Positions 10,377 to 20,399 of a stretch of 64,000 nucleotides of DNA are shown here, piece by piece. The translations under genes and the position numbers were made by a program. The stretch's first letter is position 1. Each line of letters opens with the position of its first letter. A model generated the notes under the pieces. It was not told the origin of the DNA. It saw only the letters and a list, made by a program, of their open reading frames with translations, and made no database searches. This DNA is from Odontocerum albicorne (Eukaryota; Arthropoda; Insecta; Trichoptera; Odontoceridae): the NCBI GenBank assembly GCA_949825065.1, contig OX463849.1, positions 41,413,234 to 41,477,233 on the forward strand. The letters run 5' to 3'.

Positions 10377-11789
10377 TATCACAGTAGCCCCGAAAACCAG
10401 ACGGAATAAATACCCAAAGCTTCCAAGGGGAGTAAATAAGCGGGTTTCGAACAGACGACTTTTTCTAAGTTCAGCGCGTTACCAATCGTGCCAAGAATCT
10501 AAATAATAATTCGGTAATTTCGAAGACTTGACATACCACAGTGAAAGTAGCAAGATAAGCATAATACTTTTTTAGGAAGAATTGTTTGAGAGAAATGATC
10601 GAGTGTCTACAGGGTACCATAAAACGGGATATATATTTTCTTTTCGCACATACACTAAATCTTCCTATTTCGTGCGGCCAGTACCAGAAGGGATTTTGTT
10701 AATATATAGGCAATCCACCCACATCAGGATGATTTATGACTACACTCTTAAAGCTATAGATGCAATTAAGAGTGAGTCAATACAATAAATTAAAATGAAG
10801 TGAAAAATACATTTTTGGATGATTTATAACTTCATCTGATGAATTATGATTTATTTTAATTAAACTACTATATACGTGGAAAAATCTTCATAGAAAAACG
10901 CAACATTCGTTGGACGTGGCAGATTTATAGCATCAAAACTAAATCTATCACTTAAAGAACCTCCGAAAAACAGTTCAAAAATTTGTTAACTGTACTTAAA
11001 TAAGTTGTGTACTTAAATAAGTTTTGAAAAATACCATATAACATATTTTTTACAACTTATTTAAGTACAGTGATACAATTTCATTTGAATTAACCATTTC
11101 TATTATCTTTCTTACTATCCCAAGGAAATTATTAAACCACACCTTGTGCACGATTTAAAGTTAGATACTGCGACAAATATTTCAAGAAATTCTGAATCCT
11201 CCCTGAATTGTTGCATTTAATTAACCTTTAACCAGAAATCCCATACAGCGTTTCATTGCAGATTTGTAAAGTCTTCAGCTTCACCAACTTTTTCTTAGGT
11301 TTCCTTTTAATGTTCCCGCCTTGGAAGTTATCAGTGGTGTATCAGACCCCATAAACTGATAGCTAGCAAATGTTTATTTTGTTTTTTTTTTTACATAATT
11401 TTATCAATATGATGGATTCAACCAAATTTATTTGCCACCGATAACTTTCAAACGAGTCCGATGATTTAAAGTTCAATCGATGTACTAGTGTCTCGGGCAA
11501 GTCACTCACCAAAAAATTCACAATATTAAAATAAAAAAAACACACACAAAGGATGTAAGATGAATAGATTAATAAAAACGTGCTACTACCAGTACATATA
11601 ATGGATATTGTAAGATTTTCCCTTATTATTCTTCAAAGCGACCTATAATGGTCGACCAACAGGCAGACCACCCAAAAAGTCATGAGAACAGCAGTCATGC
11701 AATTTTTAATATATAATTGAAGCTAGTTTAAGCGGTGTCGAGAATATATCCACTGTCTTACTCAATTGCTACAGTTCAGTTCGATCCCA
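10377..11789. other. Non-coding; contains a 20-bp perfect inverted repeat
   Basis: ACTGTACTTAAATAAGTTGT at 10,989-11,008 is repeated inverted at 11,052-11,071 with a 43-bp spacer that holds a second TACTTAAATAAGTT. It may be a small foldback element. No coding sequence is recognised elsewhere here. Confidence 0.45.
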
Positions 11790-12715
11790 TCGATATACAC
11801 TAGAAGATCGAAATCTTCGATCGAGTCCCGTTAAAACCGAGAGTTCTTTCAAGCAATTCCTATAAGTCTTGGTGATAGCCAATAGCGTCGACCCTTAACC
11901 GCCGATCAGCATCCTTTTGGTAACTCAGAGCCAACTTCTATGGACCCAAAACGTGACTGCATGACACAAAAGACCCAAAAATACTGTATTATGATAGAGT
12001 TGGCTCTTACGGAACGGTAGGCCCCAAATGGATTTCAACAAACGCGCAATAGTCGGAAACGCCTTCCTCGTACTTAACAGGGACGATCTAATGTGGGAGA
12101 TAATTTCTAGACCACGGTCGATTGTTATTCCGAGATTTGTTGTTTCCCACTTGACATGAATACGAGTATTTGTTCTTTGAAAAAAAAAACATTGTAGGAG
12201 TGGGATGAAGTTTAACGTTTTCTTTGATTCTCACTCACTGATTCGAGCCAAGCCGACCGCTGAGAGGCTCTCGATCGAGCTCCTGGTTTTGGATCAGGAC
12301 TAGACCGTCGTCTGCATAAACTTGAATCATAAAACGTGGGCGGATAATTTTTTTTAATAATTCGTTCGTGAAGACGATCCTGAACAATGGACCCAATATA
12401 CCGCCCTGCGGGCAATCGATGTCGAGCTCCATATCAAAAAGTTCTGATCCGCAGCCAACACTCACCCTGCGACTTCTGAAATAGTCCTAAATTAACGATA
12501 AAATGTTCCCTGAAATATTGAGGAGCTTTAATTTATTTAAAATATTAGGCCACCAGGCTTTGTCGAAGGCGCCTGAAATGTCGAGGGAAATTAAGAATAT
12601 ATTTCTCTCTCGAGTACGCCACATAACGTTGAAGGTGGCAATTGGCATCCTCGCTGTGGCAAATTACTCCTCTTCTAAACCAATTTGCAAATGTGAAAGT
12701 AGGTAGTTAGTTCTG
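11790..12715 (-). mobile_element. R1-like LINE fragment with reverse transcriptase
   Basis: On the minus strand, reading from 12,715 down: DISGAFDKAWWPNIL (RT motif with the first catalytic Asp), a helix NISGNILSLI, YFRSRRVSVGCGSELF, CPQGGILGPLF and QVYADDGLVLI (the YADD catalytic box, near 12,310-12,340). The C-terminal part around 11,850-11,920 reads LLAITKTYRNC, matching LLAITKVYRTC in the second R1-like fragment at 58,456-58,930. CPQGG and AWWP are typical of R1-clade elements. Stops and frameshifts interrupt it, so it is dead. The N-terminal endonuclease is not seen. Confidence 0.75.
12235..12465 (-). pseudogene. R1-like reverse transcriptase palm fragment
   Basis: An open stretch of 76 residues carries CPQGGILGPLF and YADDGLVLI. 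The two Asp of YADD are the metal-binding residues of the RT palm. It belongs to the LINE described at 11,790-12,715; the preceding DISGAFDKAWWP motif lies in another frame at about 12,550-12,585. Confidence 0.75.
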
Positions 12716-12817
12716 TGCAAAGTGAGAATTGAGCCTATCAATTGGTTTAATTTATCTAAAATGCGCGTTACTGAGTGTTTCGCCGTCACTTTGGTTCTGT
12801 AAGTTGACACACATATT

Positions 12818-13015
12818 TCATTCTTGCGCGGTTGTAACTTTGAAAACTTGGCTAGAAGAGATCTTGCTGCGATCCGTTGTATTAGTTTGATTCATTATCA
12901 AAACCATATATTTTTTATCAACATTTTTGATCATGACATTATTTTCATTTGAAACAGCACTGTCTGCCATATTGTCAGTAAGTTTTTTCGTCACTTCACA
13001 ACTCAGCGTAGACAA
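12818..13015 (-). pseudogene. Open frame upstream of the LINE, possible ORF1 fragment
   Basis: 65 residues lie in the same orientation as the R1-like RT and about 100 bp upstream of it. KKYMVLIMNQTNTTDRSKIS vaguely resembles the start of LINE ORF1 (K-Y-x-V-x-V followed by Ser/Thr-rich sequence). There is no zinc knuckle. It is a weak call resting mostly on position. Confidence 0.25.
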
Positions 13016-14045
13016 GTGCGAACACAGCCACCTCTCAGGATCTCTCCGGAGATACCAGGATACGAGCAGCCAAAGGAGCCGCCCGCCCGGCTATCACGTA
13101 CGCTGAATACAAACAGCGACACGGATGGCGTACATCTCGTACAGGTGTTTTTCATAATGTGTGCCGTCTTGGCGGGTGGCTGGGCACGTCATACTTTTTG
13201 TGGGCTCGCCAAGTTTATGGCATTCTTATCGCTTGCCGTGAAAGGGCCGTTTTGGAATTGTAATAGAATTTATGTTACTCTTTGATGCGCGTTTATTCTC
13301 GGAGAATTAAATTATTTTTGTAACAACATTTTTTTTTCTGTTTTGCTTACTTTGTAATGAAGAGAGAACTTGTGTTTTTTTTTTAAAAACGTTGTCAATT
13401 GTGTAATGATTGTTACAATATTTCTGTGGCGGCTCCAGAATAATCAAATTTTCTGGAAAAAACTCATATCAAAGATCCAGACAGACTTTCATCTGATCTA
13501 CAGGGAGAGATTGTAGAGTACATACCACAAATTATGAACTTTTCTCGCCCCTTGTGCGATTGCATAGATGGACTGAGATGGATGAGGAACACGATCAATA
13601 TAAACATTTTCAGTTGCTTTGGGAGAAGCTGAAATGAGGAATATTTTAGATTTCTCATTATTGATTTTATTATTGTTTTTTTAATTTATTATGAAGAATT
13701 TAAAACAGTTTTTACTATAATTATTAATTGAAATTTTTCTTTTTTACTTTTGAAGTACTTATACCATATATATTTTTTCTATTTGTGCATAAATGTTTTT
13801 TGTTTTGATTATACGATCAAAATTTTCTTTTTTTTTCTTTTGATTTTGTTGATAATTTTAATTCGTGTTATGTGATATGTTTTTGAGTTTGTTTTCATTT
13901 GAGCTTTGTTTTTTTTTGTATGTATTGTGTTAAATTTTTATTATTGGTAACGCTTGAGACCGTTAAAATGAGTTAATAAATAAATTTAATGCGACACTAT
14001 CTGAAATATCATCATAATTTGGCTTTATCGTAAACAATTGGAAAT
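13016..14045. other. Non-coding; AT-rich with T-runs
   Basis: 13,016-13,285 is less AT-rich and has an 89-codon open frame without recognisable features. 13,310-13,960 is very AT-rich with many T-runs. Nothing else is recognised. Confidence 0.25.
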
Positions 14046-14205
14046 GAACGACATGGAGGAACGACAAGGCAGAGGTAGACCACCAACATGATGAATTAAC
14101 CAAGTCTGAAACGTTACAGGGTTCTCTGAAGAAGCCCAAAGTAGAAAGAGGGTGAGAAAATTTGGATCGGAGAGATCTTGGTCACGAGGAATCGGTCAAG
14201 AAAAA
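14046..14205 (+). mobile_element. Possible LINE ORF2 C-terminal fragment
   Basis: One frame reads RQGRGRPPT, WINQV-like, VTGFSEEAQSRKR, which fits the GRGRPxxRWxDQ...TG...A tail found at the end of many RTE/Jockey-type ORF2 proteins. It is short and contains stops. Confidence 0.35.
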
Positions 14206-14587
14206 CAACATCATATTTTTTAACATTTTAAAAGTTCAAGGTTGTACTTAAGTCTATTTTCCAAAATCATCCGTCCATTGAAGCTCGCTGCCATGTCATG
14301 CCCTCCATTTTATGTTACATATATCATTCGTTGCAGGTCGTTTCCTATGTTGTTTTATTCTTCTCGGATATTCTGGATGTTCCCTCGAACAATTGTCTCT
14401 TAATCTGGCTATTTGTCTCGTCAAACCCAATTTTAATAGTTTTAGTTATTTGTATTCGACCCTTGTTTGAAAGCGCGTCCATTGCATTTGCATTAATTTC
14501 CCGTGTAGCTTAGTAAGCTTATTGGAGTAGCTGGAAGCTTTTGTGAGAATTTATACAAGCGTGTCGATGTCTCCAACTCGTACAAGA

Positions 14588-14752
14588 GAACTGGGATTGG
14601 ATCAGTTTGCAATCCCAGGTCTCTGTTTGCAATCCCAGATCAGTTTGCAATCCCAGTTCTGTTTGCAATCCCAGATGAGTGTTCAATCCCAGTTCTCTGT
14701 TTGCAATCCCAGATCATTTTGCAAACAGAGAACTGGGATTGCAAACTGATAG
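14588..14752. repeat. Minisatellite of TTTGCAATCCCAG units present in both orientations
   Basis: Units of 20-22 bp with core TTTGCAATCCCAG repeat about six times from 14,608 to 14,715. The array is bracketed on both sides by inverted copies (AACTGGGATTG at 14,589 and 14,730), so the whole stretch can fold back on itself. Unit ends vary between GATC and TTCTC. Open frames across it are repetition artefacts. Confidence 0.85.
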
Positions 14753-15459
14753 AACATGTTTAGAATAGAAAAGTTGCTTTTGAAGATGTGTTTCAACGGG
14801 CCAAATGAATCCCAAGCCAACTTTTTAGTTCTGCTTATCTCTTTCATATCGTTTATTTCTGAAACAAAAAGCAATTAAAATGTAACATACTGTAAACATT
14901 TCTTTGAAAAAAAAATACTTCTTTTCCTTTGGTCGTTATTCCTTCTTTGCTAACATAGTAAACCATTCGCCAAAATGTAACGTCTTTATACATATGTATT
15001 TATTTCTTTGAGAAATAACTCTTGTGAATTGTTTTTGCTACAATAAAATAAATTAAAATGTACGTACCGTATTCATTTACAACGTAAATGAATAAGTATC
15101 TCATTATAATATTACAACTAACGTTATATTAGTGTTCATATATTTAACCATACAATATGTTTCATATTTCTAAATATTCGAGTATTTTCTTTTACATTAA
15201 AAACGTTTCTTTGGATTGTATTATTATACATTTCCATCATATACAGTTCAATCTAGCAGGCTTATTGCAAGGGGAAAATTTCTCCCAAGCAACCAGTAAT
15301 ATGTTTGCAGGTTTTTGGATTTCATTCGATTACACTCGAAACTTCCGTATCGAAGGACAGAACTCTACTTAATTGGCTACATAGGTCGTCCAATTGATTG
15401 TGTGAATTGTAATTTATTCAGTGTAGTTTTTTTTTTATTACAAATATATTTTCTTTGCA
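14753..15459. other. AT-rich non-coding stretch
   Basis: No gene is seen. A small palindrome TTCATTTAC/GTAAATGAA lies at about 15,071-15,091. Confidence 0.25.
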
Positions 15460-15545
15460 ATTTGTTTAATCAAACACTGTTTATTCCACTTTATGTAACA
15501 GTATACCCTACCGGTTTCAAGATTTTCACCTTATCAGGGGAGCAA
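15460..15545 (-). mobile_element. Terminal fragment of a second Penelope-like family with a decayed hammerhead-like motif
   Basis: The words TCAAACACTGTTTATTC, ACTTTATGTAAC and CCCTACCGGTTTCAAG recur at 30,044-30,106 and partly at 26,970-27,020. On the minus strand it reads CCTGATAAGGTGAAAATCTT followed by GAAACCGGTAGGG. This has the layout CUGANGA - hairpin - GAAAC - two-base loop - GUH - strand that pairs back (CCC with GGG). That is the minimal type I hammerhead layout seen in Penelope-like terminal repeats, but the core G is A here (CTGATAA), so it is probably inactive. Confidence 0.45.
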
Positions 15546-15554
15546 TTTGTCTAA

Positions 15555-15735
15555 TTTGTAAGATTGCGGTGATTGTTGGCTTGATTCCCGTTAATCCTCA
15601 TTTTTTTAAATGAGGATATCTGTCTGTTTTTCAGCTTTGCTTGTTGTAAAAGATTGCCACATGGCAGATATACATATCTTCCGTTCCGGGAGTTGCGGGT
15701 TCGATTCCCCTTAGCACTAATTTTTATTAAACTGA
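15555..15735 (+). repeat. tRNA-derived SINE-like fragments with a hairpin
   Basis: Two B-box-like words lie 110 bp apart: TTGATTCCCG at 15,580 and GGTTCGATTCCCC at about 15,698. Each is followed by an A/T-rich tail. Between them TCCTCATTT...AAATGAGGA (15,595-15,617) forms a hairpin with a T-rich loop. No intact A box is seen, so these are partial copies. Confidence 0.35.
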
Positions 15736-15837
15736 GTTTCAGTCTAGTTCTAACTGAAGGGCCTCTTTAACATCTTTCTGGTTAGTTGGAAGAAATGAAG
15801 TTTGGCAATAAATCTGCCAGGTTATTCCATTATTGAC

Positions 15838-16175
15838 TTGATTTATTTATTTATTATTATTTATTAAACACATTTATTGCAAATAAAATCTGGCAAGAGT
15901 ATTGCCAGGCGGCAATCTCTTCCAACTAACCAGACAAAAGTAAATTAAACAAATTACATGGCAATCTTTTCCAACTAACCAGACAAAAGTAAATTAAACA
16001 AATAACATGGTCGCAAAAAACATTCAAATGACTGTCTACCCCCATGAAATCCATGAACACATACATGAGAATACGCCCACAAACTCCACATAGACGGACA
16101 ATCTTTCGAACATTCCTTTTCATATAAAATGAGATATCATCAATCAAAGGAAAAGGAAGGGATGGTGGTGACTTA
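15838..16175 (-). mobile_element. LINE 3' end (same family as 20,400-21,099), inverted
   Basis: The minus strand matches the 3' UTR of the LINE at 20,820-21,099 over its length: start GATGATATCTCATTTTATAT, middle TCATTTGAATG...CGACCATG, end GCCTGGCAATA...CCAGATT, then an (AAAT)n tail at 15,838-15,860. A 50-bp stretch (GCAATCT-TTCCAACTAACC to AACATGG) is duplicated in tandem at 15,910-16,010. Its own coding part is missing: 5' truncated, as usual for LINEs. Confidence 0.8.
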
Positions 16176-16329
16176 CCTAAGTATCTGGGAAAAAAAACAG
16201 TTCATCTGTAAACGATAATGAAAAAAAAACAACATTTCTCTTCATTCCCTGTTACCTTCTTACATATCGACGAACATCAAAATTGCGGAATTGTTAAGTA
16301 CCCTCGCTAGATTAACGATGGATATCTTA

Positions 16330-16560
16330 TCCATAAATGAATAATTAATATTCCTCCTTGCCGCGCTCCCTTACAGACCATCAGCATGTGCCGTGTTGTA
16401 TCGACCACAGCAGACAGCTTATCTGCCCACTAATTTACCACCTGAATGGTATCAGCCGGAGCTAATCTTCACTTGGCCTGGTACAATGTGCCCGTCCTAT
16501 CCTCGTGATTCACCCAACACCATATCGCGTGTGAATCTTCCCTATTTATCTTGTTACTGA
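16330..16560 (-). mobile_element. Possible LINE C-terminal fragment
   Basis: The minus strand reads VVDTTRHMLMVCKGARQGG, which resembles the His/Cys region near the end of R1-type ORF2 (xDTAEHxLxxCPxW). Evidence is one short motif only. Confidence 0.25.
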
Positions 16561-16915
16561 CAATAAATAACGGGTTTTTGTATCTCACCTATCAAAAGCT
16601 ATTTTAACTGATTTACTCATACCAGCTGTGTTTATTGCTTGTCCGGTGTTCGTAGATGAAAAAAAATCACAAGTGAATTTTGATTAACACACACTGGTGA
16701 TGTAATAGCGCTTGTCCAAGTAGGTGCATCCTTTCATCACGATTTCTAATATTTTAACATATTTGTTTATATATTTATTGTGCGTTACGTATATATTCCA
16801 GTTAACCAGAAGGCTCGATTACTAGGGTCGAAGACAATAATATCACCAGGTCTGCATCTTCTACGTCGACGAATGTTATACGAATGTAGATTTTTTCAGT
16901 TTAAAAAAATAATTA

Positions 16916-17713
16916 TTAGGTGTTAACATAAGTTGTGTCCGTTTTTTTTTTCAAATTTAAAAATGAGCACGAAAAGTAAAACAAAATGGTATAGGCTATA
17001 CGTCATTCGAAAGAAAATTTTCTGCTCTACAAGATATTGTGTTTGCTTTTACGTTACATACATTATTTTATTTGATTACAAGCCTTCAAAGTGGAATGCC
17101 AAGTAGACGAAAGTGTGCATTTTTGACACCTCTTTCTGTTCGACAATTGATTTTTGTTGTTTTCACTCAAAACATGTGGAACCCAAGTGCCGAACTTCTG
17201 GACTTTACCCATTGATTTAAGATGGTGGTATACAGTCATGTAACTATAATTTAACTGCTCAGTCAATTCTACGGTGATTTGAAGGGAACTTCGTATATAA
17301 TATGGTTTAAGAGGTCCTCATCGAAGTCCACTGATCGTCCGGAACGCTCCATGCCTTTCAGGTCGAAATTTCGGTCTTTGAAACACAAAAACCATCGACA
17401 AGCTGTCCTTTCATTCATAGCATCTTCACCGTACACTTCACAAATGTCGCGAGCAGCTTTGGCAGCTTTATTTTCTCGATTGAACGCGAACAGAAGGAGG
17501 TGTCGAAAAAGCTCACTTTCGTCTACTTGACATTCCATTTTGAAGGCTTGTAATCAAATAAAATAATATATGTAGCGTAAAAGCAAATACAATTTCTTGT
17601 AGAGCAGAAAATTTTCTTTCGAATGACGTATAACCTTTACAGTTTTGTATTACTTTTGGTGCTCATTTTTAAATTTGAAAAAAAAAACGGACACAACTTA
17701 TGTTAACACCCAA
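16916..17713 (-). mobile_element. Mariner derivative with inverted-duplicated 5' ends
   Basis: The element is 798 bp and flanked by TA (16,914-16,915 and 17,714-17,715). The two ends are inverted copies of each other for about 230 bp, far beyond normal 25-35-bp mariner TIRs. Both arms start TTAGGTGTTAACATAAG (right arm TTGGGTG), run through TGTCCG-T run-AAATTTAAAAATGAGCAC, and include the transposase start codon and the first codons (MECQVDES...). The element therefore has two 5' ends, one first-half transposase between them and no 3' half. Confidence 0.85.
17063..17538 (-). pseudogene. Mariner transposase DNA-binding domain (N-terminal half only)
   Basis: From the ATG at 17,538 the frame reads the first helix-turn-helix (KAARDICEVYGEDAMNERTACRWF), then the linker NFDLKGMERSGRSVDFDED, and stops after 89 codons. 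A second frame continues with the second HTH (TVYHHLKSMGKVQKFG) and the WVPHVLSENNKNQ motif that normally precedes the catalytic domain. It then runs directly into the inverted copy of the 5' end. No catalytic Asp is encoded. If translated, it could only bind TIRs. Confidence 0.8.
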
Positions 17714-17759
17714 TACAAACTAATTTTAATCAAAGGATCTTACATCTAAGAACATTATT

Positions 17760-17960
17760 TTATATCCGAGAACTTACATTTTTTCACTTGAACAATATTC
17801 AAATAATATTTCCTTAATGAACAAAACATGTAGACAACGAAAAGTTTATATGCTCTGACTTCTTCAATATGTTACGTTTTGGCGTTTCGTTAAAAATGTT
17901 GAAACCTTTGTAGCGTGAGTTATTTTAACTTTTTAGTCGTTTTGATTTTTGGAAGCCGAA
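17760..17960 (+). repeat. Dispersed repeat family X, copy 1
   Basis: The words ATCCGAGAACTTAC, GTAGACAACGAAAAG, ATGCTCTGACTTCTTCAATA and GTTATTTTAACTTTTTAGTC recur at 42,170-42,370 and 44,160-44,320 in the same orientation. No coding sequence; class unknown. Confidence 0.6.
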
Positions 17961-18361
17961 ATACATCGTAATTAGAAGTAAGCTTGATTAATATTATCAC
18001 GAATCATCGTAAAATAAAATTTGATTTTTGAGTTTGAATATTTTAAAACAACGCTTGAAAAAAATGGTGACATTCAAATAGCGCCATTGTCTATAGCGCC
18101 ATTAAACCATCTACGAGCATGCGCACCAGGCATTTGAGTCAACATTGAGCCCTCGATAGGAGAATTTAGCTACGCGGGTTATTTTTGTTAATTGATTTCA
18201 ACTTATAACAAATCGATATTTTTTTTATTGTTGTATGTCTTTTATTATGTAATATTATCTTTTATTCAGAGCGTGGCCGGGGGACAATATCTTCGCCCAA
18301 ATTAATCGAGTCTTCGTTACCATTGTTACCAGATTAACTCTTTTTACTAGGCTTTTTATTT

Positions 18362-18450
18362 TTTCGAGTAGCATCGGGAATCGAACCTGAAACGTCTGAC
18401 TTACGTAGAAGTCAAACGTCTTTATAACTAGGCCATGGACGGATCCAATG
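18362..18450 (-). repeat. tRNA-derived SINE-like copy
   Basis: On the minus strand the A-box-like TGGCCTAGTTATAAAGACG (from 18,435 down) and a perfect B box GGTTCGATTCC (18,377-18,387) are spaced like a tRNA promoter. Related copies are at 23,362, 24,028, 35,690, 36,718, 41,998, 48,476 and 61,024. The cloverleaf does not close, so it is not a working tRNA gene. Confidence 0.6.
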
Positions 18451-18504
18451 ATTTTATATATTGTACAATATTGAAAAATATCAAATTTTAAATAAGCATA
18501 CTCT

Positions 18505-18600
18505 GCAGAGGTGTGTCGCGATAGGAAAGTCAAGCGCTCTCTCCTCTCTGCCTACTCCGACAGGGAGATGGTGTGGTGGTATGTATATGTGTATCTTTTA
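18505..18600 (+). mobile_element. RTE-like LINE tail fragment
   Basis: GTGTGTCGCGATAGGAAAG, CTCTCTGCCTACTCCGACAG and GGTATGTATATGTG match the 3' end of the LINE family best seen at 28,145-28,710 and 49,375-49,790. Confidence 0.65.
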
Positions 18601-18716
18601 AAATCATTACCTGCAAGGATGTTTTACTATAGAACAAAATTGCTTTCATTACGAGTACCTGTGAGTTCAAACTTAGTTAACTTAGAAAATATTATATAAT
18701 GTTGAAAGCTTCTATA

Positions 18717-19260
18717 GGGCCTTTCAAATTGAGCGGTTTTTTAATTCTTGGATAAAACACAGATGGCGCCGCGAACTTGCCTGGTTCTCGTGACATTTGA
18801 GAAGTGTAATGTATGGCATTTAAAAAAATGGGGTCGTATATAATATAACAACGCGTTCAAATTGAGAATCATTGTATCTATTGTAATATCCGGAAACGGT
18901 GATGTTAATTGGCCACCAAGATCATGTGATCTGACACCGTTGGACTATTTTCTCTGGGGTTACGTGAAAATCCAGGTCTATAAGAATGACCCCCGATCAA
19001 TTCCTGAGGACAAAATTATTCGCGTTATTTGTGAGTGAGAACCGCAATTATGCCAAAATGTCATCGAAAATTTTGACAAAAGAGTGGACATCTGTAAAGC
19101 TGCAAGAGGTGGACATTTGGCGGATATTGTTTATTGTGTTTAAATGGCATACATTATACTTCAATGACCAACAAAAAGTATTTTCAAATCAAAGCAAATT
19201 GTGTGTTTTATTCAAGAATTTAAAAAAAAATTAAAAAAAACCGCTCAATTTGAAAGACCC
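18717..19260 (+). mobile_element. Deleted Tc1/mariner-superfamily element
   Basis: The inverted ends GGGCCTTTCAAATTGAGCGG (18,717) and CCGCTCAATTTGAAAGACCC (19,241-19,260) differ at one base. TA-rich flanks (TATA on both sides) fit TA insertion. It is 544 bp, retaining only the transposase C-terminus. Confidence 0.8.
18893..19148 (+). pseudogene. IS630-type transposase C-terminal fragment
   Basis: One frame reads GDVNWPPRSCDLTPLDYFLWGYVK, the third-acidic-residue motif (SPDLxPxD equivalent) common in insect IS630 transposases with a DUF4817-like N-terminus. A single internal stop (TGA at about 19,036) follows, then NFDKRVDICKAARGGHLADI. Upstream catalytic residues are deleted. The fragment at 53,009-53,317 is the N-terminal domain of a comparable transposase, though its ends differ. 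Confidence 0.7.
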
Positions 19261-19561
19261 TATATATTCCGAGTATATACAATAGATAGCACACTTTCAC
19301 TGTGTAACTTGCAGCACCCCATACAACCGATTGTATTTGACAATATAACTAACGGTGAAGCTTTTCATGTGCGCTTAGTGATAAGTCGATTAATCCTCGT
19401 CTATTTTTGTATCCTTCGTTGCTAAACGTTACCTCTCAATATTAATTTCTTTTTATCTTGGCAACCAGTATAAGAGTGGGTTTCATGAGAGTTTGCACTT
19501 TTTAATACATTGAGAAGCTTAGTGCGTAATATACAAAATGTATCAATGTATTAGTAAGTAT

Positions 19562-19628
19562 CTTTGCCGTGATTGGTTGATGTGATCCGTTAGTATTCAA
19601 CTTTGCCGTGATTGGTTGATGTGATCCG
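19562..19628 (+). repeat. 39-bp tandem duplication containing a CCAAT-like box
   Basis: CTTTGCCGTGATTGGTTGAT plus GTGATCCGTT occurs at 19,562 and 19,601 without change. ATTGG is an inverted CCAAT box. The duplication lies just upstream of a possible first exon at 19,658. Confidence 0.7.
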
Positions 19629-19657
19629 TTTATTTGACGAAAAATACGGTGACCATA

Positions 19658-19717
19658 ATGTCTGAAGTTATGAAGTTAGGAAAAGGAAGAGCATTGTGTG
19701 GACAAACTAAAGAAGTG
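19658..19717 (+). other. Possible short first coding exon with splice donor
   Basis: An ATG at 19,658 opens 20 codons reading MSEVMKLGKGRALCGQTKEV, ending at GTG|GTAAGC, a good donor site. Short N-terminal exons with GRAL-xQTKE are, as I recall, the start of some insect transposon-derived proteins. No downstream exon was found. It may be a transposon remnant rather than a host gene. Confidence 0.3.
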
Positions 19718-19734
19718 GTAAGCTATCCACTTTT

Positions 19735-20399
19735 GCATTACATATCTATGTAAATACTTAGTGAGGAAGAATATAATATTTTTTTTTTAATCAGTGTTAG
19801 GGTCATTTATTTATTTATACAATACATACATACCTAGTTATAAGTAATTTTTAATTGGTCTTAGAATTTATTAGTGTTAATTGTGTTTTCTTTGCCTATT
19901 GAATAAATAATTAGATTTTATATTGACCATTGATTTCATAATTTTCTTTAGGTACATGCCATAATCTGATATTATATTATTATTGTGGTAAGTATTGTAT
20001 TTTATTGGAATATAAAGTATTAGATAGACAATATTTTAAAATATATAATAATATATTACAAAATAAATCAAAATATGGTCATTCTAGACCAGCAGTGCAA
20101 ATTCTCGTGAAACCGACTATACTTTTTACACAATATGTAACAAAGGATTTTCAATCACCTGTTTCTTTCACTTTCATAACATTTGTTCTCATTTGTTTCT
20201 GTGTCCAGATTATCAATTATGCCACGTGTTTACAGTGGGAGGCAACAGAGATCACCCTATCATTCGCATCAATCAGATCCTGCCCAGACCATGAAGTCCC
20301 TGTGTTCGGACAAACTATCGTGTATTATGAGTCCTGTATACCCCCACAATCACGTTCAATGCTTTTTTTCGTTCAAGAAACCTTTTTTCTGTATATTAA
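19735..20399. other. AT-rich stretch with no convincing gene
   Basis: The open frame at 20,223-20,494 starts MPRVYSGRQQRS after a splice-acceptor-like GTGTCCAG, but no family was recognised. Nothing else is seen. Confidence 0.25.

Noticed and set aside
11770..11830. Similarity of this stretch to 57,960-58,050 (GATCGAAATC words)
   Set aside because: On inspection it is confined to short AT-rich words around an internal palindrome; the 11.8-kb side is continuous with LINE coding sequence.
13016..13285. 89-codon ORF with Pro-rich start
   Set aside because: GTG start, no family features; could be the 5' region of the adjacent LINE.
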